Shown piece after piece: positions 1-5,552 of a DNA stretch of 5,552 nt; positions within the stretch are counted from its first letter, which is position 1; each line of letters starts with the position of its first letter. The translations under genes and the position numbers were made by a program. This DNA comes from Desulfobacterales bacterium CG23_combo_of_CG06-09_8_20_14_all_51_8 (GTDB lineage Bacteria > Desulfobacterota > Desulfobacteria > Desulfobacterales > Desulfosalsimonadaceae): assembly GCA_002772195.1 (NCBI GenBank), contig PCSG01000426.1, positions 1,222-6,773 on the forward strand, given 5' to 3'. Below the pieces are notes generated by a model that saw nothing but the letters and a program-made list of their open reading frames with translations, did no database searches and was not told where the DNA came from.

Positions 1-797
1 CCGCCATACCCAAGGCCGCCTTTCAGGTATTTATTGCCGATCCGCAAATCAGCCCCCAAAGCATTGGTTACCACATCAACGTCACCACCGGGAATTTTTT
101 CACATAATTCCGCAAGCATATTTGCAAATGTAATTTTCGTAGTTACAAAAGAATTCACAGAAACTTTGGTCAGCTCCGCGTTTTCCAGACTCATTCGTTT
201 GCAAGGTGGCTTATTCACCATTATTTTTGCATAGCAATCTTCCAGTTGCTTTCCGCAGTGTTCGTCATACTCGCCAATGAGTGTGAAATCAGGATTCAAA
301 AAATCATGGAGGATGCTTCCCAATGCAATGAATTCCGGGCTGTAACATAACCCAAAGTCTTTTCCGCATTTTTTCCCTGATTCATTCTCCAATATCGGCA
401 ATAATCCGTATCGCGTGGAGCCAGGCAGCACCGTGCTGGTTAGGACGATATTATGATAACCCGGCTTATCCGCCAGCGCTCTACCGATGGCTTTAAATGC
501 CCATGCCGCATATTGCAGGGAAAAGGCGCCTCGATCATCACTTGGTGTGGGCACAATCACAAATGATAAATCGGAATTTAAAATCGCCTCTTTATGATCC
601 AGAGTCGCCTTGATTCTTTCCTTGTTGGCTGAAATGGTTTCTTCCAGGTTTGTTTCCTGCACCGGCGCATGCCCGGCATTTACAGCTTCCACCGCTTTTG
701 TATTGACGTCCACGCCGATGACATCAAAACCACGGCTTGCAATAGCCGCAGCCATACTGGCGCCTAATTTTCCCAAACCGATTACTGAAAATCGCAT
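1..797 (-). CDS. UDP-glucose/GDP-mannose dehydrogenase family protein, N-terminal part (C-terminus beyond left edge)
   Basis: Enzymes of this family oxidise C6 of a nucleotide sugar with two NAD+ in the cytoplasm; UDP-glucose to UDP-glucuronate is the commonest reaction. Reading leftward from the ATG at 795-797, 265 codons remain open. A Rossmann NAD-binding site starts at residue 3 (glycines 7, 9 and 12 in GLGKLG, acidic D30 ending strand 2). VPTPS (82-86), a TSTVLPGST segment (120-128), SPEF (153-156) and a central helix with K211 and N215, matching the family's conserved Lys/Asn, follow in the usual order. The frame ends in GGLGYGG, which normally directly precedes the catalytic-cysteine motif PCFPRD, so the active-site Cys and the UDP-binding C-terminal domain lie outside the window. 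AGAGAGG at 809-815 stands 11 nt before the ATG. The gene follows the methyltransferase after 28 nt. Family assignment is firm; the exact substrate (UDP-Glc, UDP-ManNAc, GDP-Man) is not decided. Confidence 0.93.
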   Translation of the reverse strand, partial: MRFSVIGLGKLGASMAAAIASRGFDVIGVDVNTKAVEAVNAGHAPVQETNLEETISANKERIKATLDHKEAILNSDLSFVIVPTPSDDRGAFSLQYAAWAFKAIGRALADKPGYHNIVLTSTVLPGSTRYGLLPILENESGKKCGKDFGLCYSPEFIALGSILHDFLNPDFTLIGEYDEHCGKQLEDCYAKIMVNKPPCKRMSLENAELTKVSVNSFVTTKITFANMLAELCEKIPGGDVDVVTNALGADLRIGNKYLKGGLGYG

Positions 798-825
798 CTT
801 CGACTAAACCTCTCTATTGTTTTCA

Positions 826-1659
826 TTAAACAGCCAAACGCGCCCGCGTTAAAAGGTGCCACCCAAGTTCTTTTTCCAGTTCTGCTATTTGTTCATCTGA
901 AACATTGGCCCAGATCGCATCTTTTTTAAATTCATACCGTTTATATGCTTCAATGTCCCATGTAAAAATATGCGCTTTTTGCATTTCTATTATCTGAAAA
1001 TCTGACAATAAGGATCGTACCTCATTAAAGGTGTACGAATAAGTTACCGGGCATCCGGTTTGCGCCTCGGAATTTCGTGCAATGAGTTCATCCAGACGCC
1101 CCATATCCCAGACGCATTCTTCCTTCATAATCCAAAAAAGCTTGTAGCTCGCTTTACTATAAAGCATAATGCGTAGTTCACTGTCCGCATTCATAAATTT
1201 CCGAATGCATTTTATAACTCGTTCAGGATGAGGCGTGTGGTGAATAACGCCAAATGAATACACCAGATCATATTTATCAACCGGTACAAATTGATCGAGT
1301 TCCTCACTGTTGCCGCAAAAAAATTGAATCCGGTCAGCAAGATTAAAAACCGATGCTCGTTTTTGGGCGAGTTCCAATGATTCTTTTGAAAGATCCACGG
1401 CTGTAACTTTAGCGCCCGCCCTGGCGAAATTGATTGTATCGGTGCCGATCCCGCAGCCGATTTCAAGCACCCGCTTTCCCTTCCATGAGGGGAAATCTGC
1501 GAATTGGGGGATATGGGGTTCTACAGCGTACTTGCGTACCTCGACCTCATCAAAATATTCTTTAGTGCCGATCGGCTTAGGCGAATGGCGAATATTGCAG
1601 GGTCTCGCATTCCAGTAGTCTTGAACATTTTTTATTGGCACATCCTTGAAAGTTGACAT
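826..1659 (-). CDS. Class I SAM-dependent methyltransferase
   Basis: Predicted cytoplasmic methyltransferase of 277 residues that would transfer a methyl group from S-adenosylmethionine, probably to a sugar or glycan given its neighbours. Motif I is VLEIGCGIG at residues 64-72, and the acidic end of strand 2 is D89 in VTAVDLS. A GNSEEL segment (116-121) fits the adenine-contacting region, and YDLVYSFGVIHHTP (130-143) is the typical motif IV/post-IV of the Methyltransf_11/25 type. The N-terminal 60 residues (with DYWNARP at 14-20) and a C-terminal part of about 100 residues probably shape the acceptor site. I chose the ATG at 1659 because TGAGGA (1665-1670) lies 5 nt upstream and the NUDIX stop is 13 nt away. 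The frame stays open to 1740, but those 27 residues lie inside the NUDIX gene and look non-native. Acceptor unknown; family very likely. Confidence 0.92.
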   Translation of the reverse strand: MSTFKDVPIKNVQDYWNARPCNIRHSPKPIGTKEYFDEVEVRKYAVEPHIPQFADFPSWKGKRVLEIGCGIGTDTINFARAGAKVTAVDLSKESLELAQKRASVFNLADRIQFFCGNSEELDQFVPVDKYDLVYSFGVIHHTPHPERVIKCIRKFMNADSELRIMLYSKASYKLFWIMKEECVWDMGRLDELIARNSEAQTGCPVTYSYTFNEVRSLLSDFQIIEMQKAHIFTWDIEAYKRYEFKKDAIWANVSDEQIAELEKELGWHLLTRARLAV

Positions 1660-1664
1660 CCTTT

Positions 1665-1670
1665 TCCTCA
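1665..1670 (-). promoter_or_regulatory. Shine-Dalgarno site (TGAGGA) deciding the methyltransferase start
   Basis: TGAGGA on the minus strand in the 13-nt gap between the NUDIX stop (1673-1675) and the ATG at 1657-1659, with 5 nt spacing. It favours this internal ATG over the longer open frame that reaches back into the NUDIX gene. Confidence 0.75.
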
Positions 1671-1672
1671 CT

Positions 1673-2209
1673 TTATTCTGAATTAGATAACAAAGACATC
1701 GCAATTGCGGCCGCAACCCCAAGTGTAGCGACCTCGCCACTTAACAACCGCTGCTTCATTATATCAAGTGGAACAATCTGTATTTGTGCATCTTCCAGAT
1801 CATCCGGGTCGGGTTCCGCAACCTTATGTAAATCACGGGCAAGATAAATATGCGCCTTACCGAAACCCCTGTTCCCATCAATGGAAAAAGCGCCTAAACA
1901 TTTCCAGTCATCTGCCTTATATCCGGTTTCTTCAAGCAACTCTCTTTCTGCAGCAGCTAAAGGGAGTTCGGACGGTTCGATATATCCGGCAGGAAGGCCA
2001 AGATTCATTTTTCTCGGGCCATGTTTGTATCGCCAAAGGCCAATGACGTGTTCAGGGTCGACCAATGCAAAGATCTCCACATACTCGGGCTGATCAATCT
2101 GAAAATATTCGTCAACCAATCGCCCATTGGGCAGCAACACAGTCTCAACCCACACCTTAAACCATGGCAAAAATTCGACAATACTTTTACTTTTGATGAC
2201 TTTCCACAT
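1673..2209 (-). CDS. NUDIX hydrolase, ADP-ribose/nucleotide-sugar pyrophosphatase-like
   Basis: Predicted Mg2+-dependent hydrolase of 178 residues that cleaves a nucleoside diphosphate linked to another moiety. The Nudix box fits GX5EX7REUXEEXGU exactly: G75, E81, R89-E90, E93-E94, G96, Y97. It is preceded by LGLPAG (70-75), and the N-terminal strands (about 18-60, including VEIFALVD and GLWRYKHG) resemble the ADP-ribose/ADP-sugar pyrophosphatase branch rather than MutT. No signal peptide or membrane segment is seen. The ATG at 2209 lies 4 nt after the FkbM stop (TGA at 2214-2216) with only a weak GGA (2218-2220) 8 nt upstream, so translation is probably coupled to that gene. The next methyltransferase starts 13 nt downstream. 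A role in hydrolysing a nucleotide sugar or cleaning up a by-product of the pathway is inference; the substrate cannot be read from the box alone. Confidence 0.92.
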   Translation of the reverse strand: MWKVIKSKSIVEFLPWFKVWVETVLLPNGRLVDEYFQIDQPEYVEIFALVDPEHVIGLWRYKHGPRKMNLGLPAGYIEPSELPLAAAERELLEETGYKADDWKCLGAFSIDGNRGFGKAHIYLARDLHKVAEPDPDDLEDAQIQIVPLDIMKQRLLSGEVATLGVAAAIAMSLLSNSE

Positions 2210-2213
2210 TGAA

Positions 2214-3218
2214 TCAATCCGACCATGAATATCTATTTTTTTCAGTTAACTGATAATAACGATAAACAATAGTTTTACAGACAGACATTAACTTATGAAG
2301 TATTTTTCGCAGTGGAGAATTATGAAGCAAGCGCAACACTTTTGTTTTTTTGTCAGGAACAGACTCGCAGGTATAGATGTTGCGGATTTGTTCCAACATG
2401 TCAGATTCAAAATGATCCAATCGACCAGCGTCTCCGCTTAATAAAAAATTGACAACCTCTAACGCATAATCATGGAAACCATAAAAATCAGCTATAAAAA
2501 TCAGCTTATAGAAGGCGTCTTTTTTATCTGCTTTGATGACATGATAATCTTTTAGATAAAAGGCCTGTCCATACAATAATTGTCCCCGGGTTTCACATTC
2601 ATTTGGATAATTCACCCGGCGATAACGATGCCGTGACAAATCAAAAAGCATGAAATCGAATTGCCGCAAGTATGGATCGATATCAGAAAAAAGGGGCTGA
2701 TTTTGATACATATATGAAAATTCAACTTCCACTTTTATGCCCAGGACAGTCGACGACAAGAAAGATTCTGCTCCTTGAAGTATTTCAAGTTCAGTCCCTT
2801 GAGTATCCAATTCTAAGAAATCAATATGATGTATTTTGATACCTGGTAAAAATGAATCCAGTGGTACTGTTTGAATTTCTTGGATAGCCTCGATTTTGAT
2901 CTGTTCTGCACAATATAGAAATTGATCCCAAAACTCATTATTCGGTTGCAAAAGAGAAGAACAAGCAGAATTTGATGTGATATATAATGATCTTTTTTCT
3001 GCGGACTTGCCAAGAGCAACGGGATAATATGAATAACCTTGTTTTGCCAACCTAACCAGTCTGTCACATTCCTGCCTGTCGGGTTCAAACCCTATGTATT
3101 TTGCAGTTGGCAACATTTCAACAAGTAGGTTATTAAATTCATTACGTGCACCACAATCCACATATAAAAAGGGCGCATTCTGTTTCTCAAGCAATTTTAA
3201 AAAAAATCTATTCAACAC
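2214..3218 (-). CDS. FkbM-family SAM-dependent methyltransferase with C-terminal extension
   Basis: Predicted O-methyltransferase of 334 residues. The FkbM-type core covers about residues 15-225: SAM motif I at 19-25 (YVDCGAR), FEPD at 44-47 with E45 as the probable ribose-binding acid, and the family hallmark DFLELDTQGTELEILQGAE at 133-151. FkbM proteins methylate hydroxyls in polyketides and are common in capsule, LPS and other glycan clusters. Residues 226-334 form an extra tail beyond the usual domain, ending in a basic helix-like stretch (about 296-334). The start is GTG at 3216-3218, overlapping the end of the upstream gene by 7 nt, with AAAGGA at 3224-3229 placed 5 nt before it. A TTG at 3213-3215 would be 8 nt from the same site and is a real alternative; no in-frame ATG lies near. 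The gene looks more AT-rich than the flanking NUDIX and dehydrogenase genes. Confidence 0.9.
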   Translation of the reverse strand: MLNRFFLKLLEKQNAPFLYVDCGARNEFNNLLVEMLPTAKYIGFEPDRQECDRLVRLAKQGYSYYPVALGKSAEKRSLYITSNSACSSLLQPNNEFWDQFLYCAEQIKIEAIQEIQTVPLDSFLPGIKIHHIDFLELDTQGTELEILQGAESFLSSTVLGIKVEVEFSYMYQNQPLFSDIDPYLRQFDFMLFDLSRHRYRRVNYPNECETRGQLLYGQAFYLKDYHVIKADKKDAFYKLIFIADFYGFHDYALEVVNFLLSGDAGRLDHFESDMLEQIRNIYTCESVPDKKTKVLRLLHNSPLRKILHKLMSVCKTIVYRYYQLTEKNRYSWSD

Positions 3219-4249
3219 TGTTTTCCTTTGATGATGGTCTCATTTAAAGTCTCATTAGCTAAGCCCCAGTCTTCATCTTTGTTGAAAACAATGGCTTTTT
3301 TTTCTCTTTGCATTTGTTTGATAAATGTTTGGTATTGGTCACTGCTTAACTGAGGTATGCCTGCTTTAGTTATCCTCTCTTTCATTAATTCTGCGCCACG
3401 ATCCGGAGTCCATCCAGACCCCGGCGAATGTTCGATATGATATATCCGCATCGGGTCTTCTAATAATATTTCCTTTGCACCCGCATAATGTGCCGCACAG
3501 CAAAGCAAACCGTCAATTTTAAACGAAAACATTTCAAACTCGGCATATCCTCGTACTGCCATCCAGTCATCTTTTGCCATAAGTGTAAAGTCTCCACATG
3601 CATTTGTATGTAATGGCAGTTCTGTTTGAAAAAAAGCATTCAGCATCTTTTTGAGAATAGACGCTTTTTTCTTTTTAGGTGTCAACGCTATCCCCTTATT
3701 AAAAACTATTGTTTCTCTATTTCGGTTAAGACGTACTGTATTGTTTTGACACCAGATTTGCAGGGCACCAAAAGGCATATCATTTGGCACGGTTGATGGC
3801 ACATCATATCTGTCAACCCGGTACATCTTCCCTTTTTTTAACAACTTTTCCGCGAGGAATTCTATCAACTCATCAGAAAATAAAATGTCAATATTTGTTG
3901 CAAGAATAAACTGGCCTTGTGCCCGTTGAATTCCCACATTTTTAGCAATCATCTGAAATAGTGGCAATTTGTCAGAATGATTATAACAACGATGAATCTC
4001 TGCCGGCACTTCTATAATTCGGACATCGCAGGGAGTCGGATCTGTTGGCCATACAAGTGCCTCTGACAAGCGCGGCCGGTCAGATGGCGGATTCCACTCA
4101 ACAAGTACAATTTCGCTTTGCAGATTATTTCTTTTGCACTGATCAATCAGACTGTCGACAAAAAGTTGCATCCTGCGAAGCAAATCGCAGCCGTGATCGT
4201 CATTGCGGGATGTTACTACAAAGGATATATAAGGGGAGATCGTAGTCAA
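3212..4249 (-). CDS. Probable GT-A-like glycosyltransferase, paralog B of a tandem pair
   Basis: Protein of 345 residues, clearly paralogous to the gene just upstream. Its N-terminal half (about 9-150) aligns with that protein without gaps: TSRNDDHG (13-20), LVEWNPPSDRPRL (49-61), LPLFQMIAKNVGI (95-107) and ATNIDILFSDEL (117-128). In GT-A glycosyltransferases the strand-loop after a KNxGxxxAxG helix carries the metal- and nucleotide-binding DXD; here the corresponding triplet reads N119-I-D121. The C-terminal third has LHTNACGDFTLM (213-224) and RIYHIEH (268-274), which resembles the acceptor/metal-binding half of such enzymes. The middle segment (151-212) is lysine-rich and unlike its paralog. 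The start is TTG at 4247-4249, 1 nt after the upstream stop, with AGGA at 4260-4263 placed 10 nt before it; no ATG or GTG start fits. No signal peptide or membrane helix is seen. Sugar transfer is inferred from fold-like motifs; I do not recognise a named family. Confidence 0.72.
   Translation of the reverse strand: MTTISPYISFVVTSRNDDHGCDLLRRMQLFVDSLIDQCKRNNLQSEIVLVEWNPPSDRPRLSEALVWPTDPTPCDVRIIEVPAEIHRCYNHSDKLPLFQMIAKNVGIQRAQGQFILATNIDILFSDELIEFLAEKLLKKGKMYRVDRYDVPSTVPNDMPFGALQIWCQNNTVRLNRNRETIVFNKGIALTPKKKKASILKKMLNAFFQTELPLHTNACGDFTLMAKDDWMAVRGYAEFEMFSFKIDGLLCCAAHYAGAKEILLEDPMRIYHIEHSPGSGWTPDRGAELMKERITKAGIPQLSSDQYQTFIKQMQREKKAIVFNKDEDWGLANETLNETIIKGKQC
3224..3229 (-). promoter_or_regulatory. 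Shine-Dalgarno site (AAAGGA) for the FkbM gene
   Basis: AAAGGA on the minus strand within the end of paralog B. It is 5 nt before the GTG at 3216-3218 and 8 nt before the TTG at 3213-3215, so it supports initiation here but does not decide between the two codons. Confidence 0.65.
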
Positions 4250-4250
4250 C

Positions 4251-5360
4251 TTATTCTTTTCCTATTCGGGTTTCAGGCAAATCCTCATCAATCAACCCCC
4301 AGTTCTCATTATTAAAAATAATAGCACGATGTTCACGCCTCATTTGAATCGCCCAGTTAAATACCAAGTTACTGTCAAGAATGGGAATACCCGCATTCTC
4401 GATTCTTTGATAAAGTATTTTTTTCCCTTCCGGTGTGTATCCTGACCCGTTACCATGCTCAATATGATAAATCCTCATCGGTTCATTCAAAACCGTTTCG
4501 GGCACGCCGGCATGGTGTGCAACGAACAGCAGATGAGAATCAAGATGCATTGAATAGCCTTCCCACTCCCAGTATCCTTTAATCGCATGCCATGATCCGG
4601 CATCCATCAGCGTAAAATCACCGCAGGCATTTGTATGCAACTGCAATGGCCCCTTTTCAATCAACAGTTTAAACCAATGTTCCACGACATATTTTATATA
4701 TTTAAGCGTCCATAATGGGTCCAATCTTTTTGATTTTCTCTCATTAAGCCAATACTTCCAGCAGGTCGGGATATATTGGCAGAGATTGGCTGATTTATAG
4801 ATATTATTAATTTGACCCGTGATTAGATTTCGCGAATATTTCCGATGATTAACTCGTAAGATATGATTGCGGCAATATTCCAATTGCTGATTGAACGGCA
4901 TATCCAGCGGGATATCTCCGTACACATCATAACGATCGATCCGGTATGTGCGTCCTGGTTTAAGATACCCTTCACTGATGAACTTCATCAGTTCATCGGA
5001 GAACAGAATATCAATATTGGTTGCCAGAATGAATTCGCCGCGCGCCCTTCGAATACCCACATTTTTGGCAATCATTTGAAAAAGTGGGAGATTTTCGGAA
5101 TGTTGAAATCTCCTGTGAACCGCTTCCGGCACTTCAATAATACGGATGTCGCATAAGCCGGTATCTATGGGCCATTGCAAGACTTCCGATAATCGCGGAC
5201 GATCTGACGGCGGATTCCATTCAACAAGTATCAGTTCGGCATCCAGGTTGTGCCGGTTGCACTGGGCGATTAACCCGGACACAAACAACTGGGTTCGATG
5301 GAGCAGATTGCCGCCATGATCATCGTTACGGCTGGTGGCAACGATTGAAAGTTTTTTCAA
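4251..5360 (-). CDS. Probable GT-A-like glycosyltransferase, paralog A of a tandem pair
   Basis: Protein of 369 residues, the longer of two tandem paralogs. It opens directly with strand 1 and the TSRNDDHGG motif (9-17), then LVEWNPPSDRPRL (45-57), LPLFQMIAKNVGIRRARG (91-108) and ATNIDILFS (113-121). The N115-I-D117 triplet sits where GT-A enzymes have DXD. A divergent central segment (147-240) is 32 residues longer than in paralog B and rich in aromatic and basic residues. LHTNACGDFTLM (241-252), a GYWEWEGYSMHLD stretch (262-274) and RIYHIEH (296-302) follow, with an AIIFNNENWGL tail motif near the end. The start is TTG at 5358-5360: AGGGA at 5369-5373 lies 8 nt upstream, and no in-frame ATG occurs near the conserved N-terminus. 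It is separated by 24 nt from the gene before it and by 1 nt from paralog B. Cytoplasmic sugar transfer is inference; donor and acceptor are unknown. Confidence 0.72.
   Translation of the reverse strand: MKKLSIVATSRNDDHGGNLLHRTQLFVSGLIAQCNRHNLDAELILVEWNPPSDRPRLSEVLQWPIDTGLCDIRIIEVPEAVHRRFQHSENLPLFQMIAKNVGIRRARGEFILATNIDILFSDELMKFISEGYLKPGRTYRIDRYDVYGDIPLDMPFNQQLEYCRNHILRVNHRKYSRNLITGQINNIYKSANLCQYIPTCWKYWLNERKSKRLDPLWTLKYIKYVVEHWFKLLIEKGPLQLHTNACGDFTLMDAGSWHAIKGYWEWEGYSMHLDSHLLFVAHHAGVPETVLNEPMRIYHIEHGNGSGYTPEGKKILYQRIENAGIPILDSNLVFNWAIQMRREHRAIIFNNENWGLIDEDLPETRIGKE
4260..4263 (-). promoter_or_regulatory. Shine-Dalgarno site (AGGA) for paralog B
   Basis: AGGA on the minus strand inside the last codons of paralog A, 10 nt before the TTG at 4247-4249. 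With only 1 nt between the stop of A and the start of B, translation of B is probably coupled to that of A. Confidence 0.55.
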
Positions 5361-5368
5361 ATATTTAT

Positions 5369-5373
5369 TCCCT
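5369..5373 (-). promoter_or_regulatory. Shine-Dalgarno site (AGGGA) for paralog A
   Basis: AGGGA on the minus strand, 8 nt before the TTG at 5358-5360, in the short AT-rich gap after the upstream stop codon. It is the main support for a TTG start, because no ATG or GTG lies in frame before the conserved first strand of the protein. Confidence 0.7.
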
Positions 5374-5384
5374 GATTTTAATTT

Positions 5385-5552
5385 TTATTTCTTAATACCG
5401 GCCAAAATCCAGCTCGGGTTTATCCAGAAAATATCTTTCATCTGAGAGCCAATCCATTCATAATTTTTGATAACAGCATCGTAACTGCCTCTTGTCGACT
5501 CACATCCGCTGTATACTTCCTTCTTGGGGCAGAAATCATGCCACATCACCAG
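5385..5552 (-). CDS. C-terminal fragment of a probable SAM-dependent methyltransferase (N-terminus beyond right edge)
   Basis: The frame is open from the right edge to a TAA at 5385-5387, giving 55 residues that begin LVMWHDFCP and end WILAGIKK. The opening hydrophobic-WHD motif followed by a short polar region, a helix-like stretch (about 23-40) and a final hydrophobic strand plus basic tail resembles the end of Methyltransf_24/TylF-type class I methyltransferases, in which a WHDY-like strand end lies near the active site. The SAM-binding motif would be outside the window, so this assignment is tentative. It would be the first gene of the visible part of the operon, 24 nt before the paralog A start. 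Unrelated enzymes ending in a similar strand cannot be excluded. Confidence 0.6.
   Translation of the reverse strand: MVMWHDFCPKKEVYSGCESTRGSYDAVIKNYEWIGSQMKDIFWINPSWILAGIKK

Noticed and set aside
798..825. Possible terminator or promoter between the methyltransferase and the dehydrogenase
   Set aside because: The 28-nt gap holds a Shine-Dalgarno site but no hairpin with a U-run and no -35/-10 pair, so it looks like an ordinary within-operon spacer.
1660..1740. Upstream ATG at 1738-1740 that would lengthen the methyltransferase by 27 residues
   Set aside because: The extension lies almost wholly inside the NUDIX coding region, is rich in Arg/Leu/Cys with no family match I recognise, and the internal ATG at 1659 has a well-placed TGAGGA.
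1768..2046. Plus-strand open frame of 92 codons
   Set aside because: It lies antisense to the NUDIX gene, including across the Nudix box, and shows no recognisable protein pattern.
2813..3088. Second minus-strand frame of 91 codons within the FkbM gene
   Set aside because: It is out of frame with the well-conserved FkbM motifs and overlaps them entirely; the composition reflects a frame shadow.
3660..3683. Run of A residues (minus strand) in paralog B as a possible programmed frameshift site
   Set aside because: The run encodes a lysine-rich stretch in the variable middle segment and the frame continues intact into the conserved LHTN block, so there is no sign of frameshifting.
4863..5156. 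Plus-strand open frame of 97 codons
   Set aside because: It is fully antisense to the conserved part of paralog A, and its sequence mirrors that gene's codons. It has no domain sign of its own.

Overview
This 5.5 kb window is a gene-dense bacterial segment in which every supportable gene lies on the minus strand. It reads as the inside of a single operon for synthesis and modification of a surface polysaccharide or other secreted glycan. Gaps between genes run from a 7-nt overlap to 28 nt, most starts have a Shine-Dalgarno sequence, and no promoter or terminator is visible. Base composition is moderate to AT-leaning. Gene content suggests a Gram-negative or environmental (possibly uncultured) bacterium, but the taxon cannot be fixed from the sequence alone.

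In transcription order (high to low coordinates) the layout is as follows. (1) The last 55 residues of a protein resembling the C-terminus of a class I SAM-dependent methyltransferase, running off the right edge (5385-5552). (2, 3) Two tandem paralogous genes (4251-5360 and 3212-4249) for a probable GT-A-like glycosyltransferase family that I cannot name. They share an almost ungapped N-terminal half and C-terminal third but differ strongly in a central segment. Both appear to start at TTG. (4) An FkbM-family methyltransferase with a roughly 110-residue C-terminal extension and a GTG (or TTG) start overlapping the gene before it (2214-3218). (5) A NUDIX hydrolase with a perfect Nudix box, closest in look to ADP-ribose/nucleotide-sugar pyrophosphatases (1673-2209). 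(6) A second clear class I SAM methyltransferase (826-1659). (7) The N-terminal 265 residues of a UDP-glucose/GDP-mannose dehydrogenase family enzyme, cut by the left edge just before the expected catalytic cysteine motif (1-797).

Working together, the dehydrogenase would supply an acidic nucleotide sugar such as UDP-glucuronate, the two paralogous transferases could add sugars, and two or three methyltransferases of different families could O-methylate or cap the glycan. The NUDIX enzyme may remove or recycle nucleotide diphosphate compounds. This pathway view is inference from family membership and gene order. The most noteworthy element is the tandem pair of unusual transferase-like genes with a divergent central module. 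I saw no mobile element, RNA gene, CRISPR array or phage feature.
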